7,803 bases of DNA, from the NCBI GenBank assembly GCA_964440795.1, contig CAYTTQ010000106.1:1-7803 (forward strand), in the 5' to 3' direction. The notes below the pieces were generated by a model. That model was not told where the DNA came from. It saw only the letters and a program-made list of their open reading frames with translations, and did no database searches. This DNA is from C00003060 sp964440795. Its GTDB lineage: Bacteria; Desulfobacterota; Desulfobacteria; Desulfobacterales; C00003060. The number at the start of each line of letters is the position of its first letter. The first letter of the stretch is position 1. Positions 6,079-7,803 of the stretch are shown here, one piece after another. Position numbers and translations under genes: made by a program.

Positions 6079-6465
6079 GTGAAAAATTATGGTCTTTTGT
6101 TTGTAGGTGTGGTGGCGAGTCTTGTCTTTTTCATGGCCTTACCCGCAATGTCCCAGGAAGGTCACGGGCAGCAAAGTCCTCCGGGGGCCACCGGGACGCA
6201 GCCGCAAATCAGCGACGAAGAACTGGAAAAGGCCGCTGCGGCCTATGCGGACGTTGTAGAAATCAGCGAAGAGTTTCAGCAATCGATACAAGGAATTGAA
6301 GATGAGAGTAAAAGGCTGGAGCTTCAGGAAAGTGCAAACGAAAGAATGATCAGTGCCATTGAAAATGCCGGTCTTGATGTGGATACATACAACGCCATTT
6401 TGGCGGAGGTCCGTTCGAACGAAAAGGTAAGGGCGCGATTCATGGAAAAAACGCATAGTGAATAA
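6079..6465 (+). CDS. Small periplasmic DUF4168 protein
   Basis: A 128-residue exported protein. The N-terminus KNYGLLFVGVVASLVFFMALPAMS is a signal peptide, with probable cleavage at A23-M-S25 before Q26. It has no Cys, so the mature protein should be soluble in the periplasm. After a short linker rich in Gly, Gln and Pro, residues about 44-122 form a DUF4168 domain: ISDEELEKAAAAYADVV, then LQESANERMISAIENAGLD, then TYNAI. It is predicted to be nearly all alpha-helix. The family has no assigned biochemical role that I know. GTG at 6079 is chosen because AGGAG (6067-6071) is 7 bases upstream. An ATG at 6073 is only 1 base from that site and would add two residues. It is the first gene after the sigma-54 promoter and lies 14 bases from a paralogue. 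Confidence 0.85.
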   Translation: MKNYGLLFVGVVASLVFFMALPAMSQEGHGQQSPPGATGTQPQISDEELEKAAAAYADVVEISEEFQQSIQGIEDESKRLELQESANERMISAIENAGLDVDTYNAILAEVRSNEKVRARFMEKTHSE

Positions 6466-6479
6466 GGACAGGGTATACT

Positions 6480-6929
6480 ATGAAAATTTCATTTCGGTTT
6501 TTAATCCCGCTGTTGCCGGCAGTGATGTTGGGTCTCGGGGTCATAACGGGGTGTGATTTTGATTCCGGGGAAAACGCCGAATGGCCGGCCACACCGCCCG
6601 GTGAAGAATACGGCCAGTCCGATTACGAGCGGCAAGCCCGGCCGGGCGCCACGGGGCCCCAAGCACGGATCAGCGATGCGCAACTGGAAAAGGCCGCCGC
6701 AGCTCGAGTGGCGATCGACGAGAGCAACGAGCAATTGCAGCAGGCCGTGCAACAAACCCAAGACCCAACCGAAGTACGGAAGCTTCAGTTGGCGGCAAAC
6801 GAAAGGATGGTTCAGGCCGTGGAAAACGCCGGGCTCGATTTTGAAACATACAACCGCATCATGGAGACCGTCCGGCAGGACCCGAAGCTGAGTGCGAGGT
6901 TTCAGCAAATGGTGCATGACATGAAGTAA
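6480..6929 (+). CDS. DUF4168 lipoprotein, paralogue of the preceding gene
   Basis: A 149-residue protein with a lipoprotein signal: a basic start, a hydrophobic stretch and the lipobox ITG-C25. The residue after the lipidated Cys is Asp26, which in E. coli keeps lipoproteins in the inner membrane; whether that rule holds in this organism is unknown. An acidic, Pro-rich tether of about 35 residues leads to PGATG and a DUF4168 domain: ISDAQLEKAAAA, then LQLAANERMVQAVENAGLD, then TYNRIM. Identity with the neighbour is obvious in PGATG, ISD-x-x-LEKAAAA, ANERM and ENAGLD, so the pair arose by tandem duplication and then diverged in anchoring. The ATG at 6480 has AGGG (6470-6473) 6 bases upstream. 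It is co-transcribed with the first gene. Confidence 0.9.
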   Translation: MKISFRFLIPLLPAVMLGLGVITGCDFDSGENAEWPATPPGEEYGQSDYERQARPGATGPQARISDAQLEKAAAARVAIDESNEQLQQAVQQTQDPTEVRKLQLAANERMVQAVENAGLDFETYNRIMETVRQDPKLSARFQQMVHDMK

Positions 6930-6970
6930 AGGGGAGGTTTGGTTTGTTACCAGTTCCACCTCTTTGTACT

Positions 6971-7007
6971 GACGTTGGTGCGCCGGGGTTGCCGGCGCAC
7001 CAACGTC
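6971..7007. repeat. Perfect 16-bp-stem palindrome, terminator or REP-like
   Basis: GACGTTGGTGCGCCGG (6971-6986) is exactly repeated inverted at 6992-7007 around a 5-base loop, GGTTG. It is the first strong hairpin after the DUF4168 lipoprotein gene, 42 bases from its stop, and could end that transcript. However, no T-run follows on either strand, so an intrinsic terminator is not typical. It abuts transposase relics, so a REP-type palindrome is an equally good explanation. Confidence 0.6.
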
Positions 7008-7063
7008 TCAGGGGCGCGTTTCGGGAAGATCGCTATCATGCAACCGCCGTGGAAAATGGAACC
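6998..7063 (+). pseudogene. Fragment of a REP-associated (Y1-type) transposase
   Basis: The plus frame reads HQRLRGAFREDRYHATAVE, followed by NGT. This matches the well conserved GAFWEDRYHATAVE segment of one subfamily of REP-associated tyrosine transposases. After about residue T40 of the surrounding frame (7063) the similarity stops, and nothing of the HUH motif or catalytic Tyr is present. It is an isolated exon-like relic. The frame around it is open from 6944 to 7165, but the rest is not recognised. Confidence 0.6.
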
Positions 7064-7118
7064 GTAAAAAAACGGCTTCCAACGAACTTAGCGAAACTTG
7101 ATCGACTTTTTGAAAACG

Positions 7119-7352
7119 TTATAGGATCAGGACGGTCTCAGATTTTAATGGGGCTAACTGTTTGAAATTGTGCCGCACCGTGATACCTGCGCCGGATATG
7201 TCTGCGAAGTATTTTCCCAGTTGGGTTCCGGTTGCTGCGGTCAACTCCCTGCAAAGATAGATGGCAACATCACGGGCCGTATTCTTTTTTTTGAAGCGCC
7301 CCTGAAACAGGTGCCCGCACCTCTGACGTTGGCGCCCCCTAGCTTTAGGCAA
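7119..7352 (-). pseudogene. Internally deleted REP-associated transposase relic
   Basis: The minus frame has RCGHLFQGRFK, the core of a second subfamily of Y1 (REP-associated) transposases. It is joined directly to ARDVAIYLCRELT, then LGKYFADISGAGITVRHNF, the DnaA-like helix-turn-helix tail of such proteins. In intact members these parts are separated by roughly a hundred residues, so an internal deletion has occurred. The N-terminal HUH domain is absent. No ATG is available; the frame opens with TTG. Its orientation is opposite to the other relic, and its subfamily is different. Confidence 0.65.
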
Positions 7353-7422
7353 TTGATTTCATTGTTTTTCAATTGTCTTTATTGTATCTTGGTGGTGAAA
7401 ATCGGCGAGGAGGGGATGAAAA

Positions 7423-7533
7423 ATGGAAAATAAAGTTACCACCAAAGAGGACCTAACCAAGTGTATCCTGGAACAACGGGAACGGCTTTGCCCAACAAGG
7501 CCAGTTCAGCCGACACAAAAAACGCGCGGCTGA
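7423..7533 (+). CDS. Unrecognised 36-residue ORF, possibly a truncated gene
   Basis: ATG at 7423 is preceded by a strong purine-rich site, GAGGAGGGG (7407-7415). The frame encodes MENKVTTKEDLTKCILEQR and then RPVQPTQKTRG before TGA at 7531. The first 20 residues look like a normal charged helix; the tail (Pro, Thr, Arg) does not. I recognise no family. The stop comes a few bases before the GC-rich hairpin cluster, so the frame could be the 5' stub of a gene broken by that element, or a small gene or leader peptide. Confidence 0.35.
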   Translation: MENKVTTKEDLTKCILEQRERLCPTRPVQPTQKTRG

Positions 7534-7539
7534 TTGGCG

Positions 7540-7714
7540 GCGTTCCCGGCGACTGCGTCGCCGGGAATGCGCGGCGCTAACTTCGTTGAGTAGCCTGGCC
7601 CCGGCGCCGCCAGCGCCGGAACCAGGCTACTCAACCCGACTGCGCGCGCCGCCTGGGCTCAGGCCTGCGGCCTGGCCCAGCCGACGTGCTCGCGGGTTAG
7701 TAGCGCCGCGCATT
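7540..7714. repeat. Cluster of nested GC-rich inverted repeats
   Basis: Four stems lie within 175 bases. (a) TTCCCGGCGAC (7543-7553) pairs with 7557-7567 across loop TGC, extendable by three pairs including one wobble. (b) An outer stem: AATGCGCGGCGCTA (7566-7579) pairs perfectly with 7701-7714. (c) Inside it GTTGAGTAGCCTGG (7585-7598) pairs perfectly with 7622-7635, capped by CCGGCGC (7601-7607) with 7613-7619. (d) CAGGCC (7660-7665) pairs with 7669-7674, extended outward through 7653-7680. The result is a closed multi-branch fold. GTAG tetranucleotides at the feet of two stems are reminiscent of REP elements. No gene lies inside. Confidence 0.75.
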
Positions 7715-7766
7715 ATGTTTCCAATGCCCAAGGGAGCGGCATCACGATTACAGATAAGGACAAGAA

Positions 7767-7803
7767 ATGCTGAAACTGACTGACCAGGAAAAACAGGAGA
7801 TCA
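7767..7803 (+). CDS. Start of a gene leaving the window, family not determined
   Basis: ATG at 7767 is preceded by AAGGA (7756-7760) at 6 bases, an ideal ribosome-binding site. Twelve codons are visible, MLKLTDQEKQEI, and no stop occurs before the window ends. The residues suggest a cytoplasmic helical N-terminus. Twelve residues are too few to name a family. Confidence 0.5.
   Translation, partial: MLKLTDQEKQEI

Noticed and set aside
6934..6962. Weak hairpin GAGGT/ACCTC just after the DUF4168 lipoprotein gene
   Set aside because: The five-base stem has a 19-base loop and only three T residues follow, so it is not a credible terminator.
6944..7165. Complete 73-residue protein on the plus strand
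   Set aside because: Only the middle (6998-7063) resembles a known family. It contains a 16-bp-stem palindrome and no convincing start, so it is treated as a transposase relic.
7573..7703. Possible integron attC site (GCTAAC and GTTAG at the two ends of a folded region)
   Set aside because: The end boxes do not fit the RYYYAAC and GTTRRRY consensus, and the spacing between the inner stem and the right box is about 60 bases too long. No integrase or cassette array is visible.

Overview
The window looks like a chromosomal segment of a Gram-negative bacterium, probably a member of Desulfobacterota or a related group. This is an inference. It rests on a sigma-54/NtrC-type regulator, a lipoprotein signal, the style of the histidine kinase phosphoacceptor box, and a GC-rich core (about 55-60 %) flanked by a mosaic of toxin-antitoxin (TA), ATPase and transposon debris. 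No rRNA, tRNA or CRISPR array was seen.

Left part (1-2854, all on the minus strand) is accessory DNA. It holds the first 260 codons of a DUF4143-type AAA ATPase, a complete YefM-YoeB toxin-antitoxin pair with a recognisable double-palindrome operator, a decayed HigA antitoxin, and an AT-rich gene for a SEC-C zinc-binding protein. The 3' end of the SEC-C gene runs into the HigA remnant, at the place where a higB toxin and the higA start would be expected.

Centre (2889-6929) is the functional core. On the minus strand a membrane histidine kinase and an NtrC-family sigma-54 response regulator overlap by ATGA. Divergent from them on the plus strand are two tandem small exported DUF4168 proteins, one apparently soluble in the periplasm and one a lipoprotein. 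The divergent intergenic region contains a canonical -24/-12 sigma-54 promoter (GG 5952-5953, GC 5964-5965) facing the DUF4168 genes, an NtrC-like dyad (TGTGCC-N5-GGCACA) about 134 bp upstream of the predicted start, a possible sigma-70 promoter for the kinase overlapping that dyad, and a leader hairpin. The layout parallels the known zraP / zraSR envelope-stress system, with DUF4168 proteins in the position of ZraP. The likely reading is that the kinase senses a periplasmic condition, phosphorylates the regulator, and the regulator switches on the DUF4168 pair. This is the best candidate for an undescribed system here.

Right part (6930-7803) is a repeat-rich relic zone. It has a 16-bp-stem palindrome, fragments of two different REP-associated (Y1/HUH-type) transposases in opposite orientations, a 36-codon ORF with a good ribosome-binding site, a dense set of nested GC-rich hairpins (7540-7714), and the first 12 codons of a gene that leaves the window.
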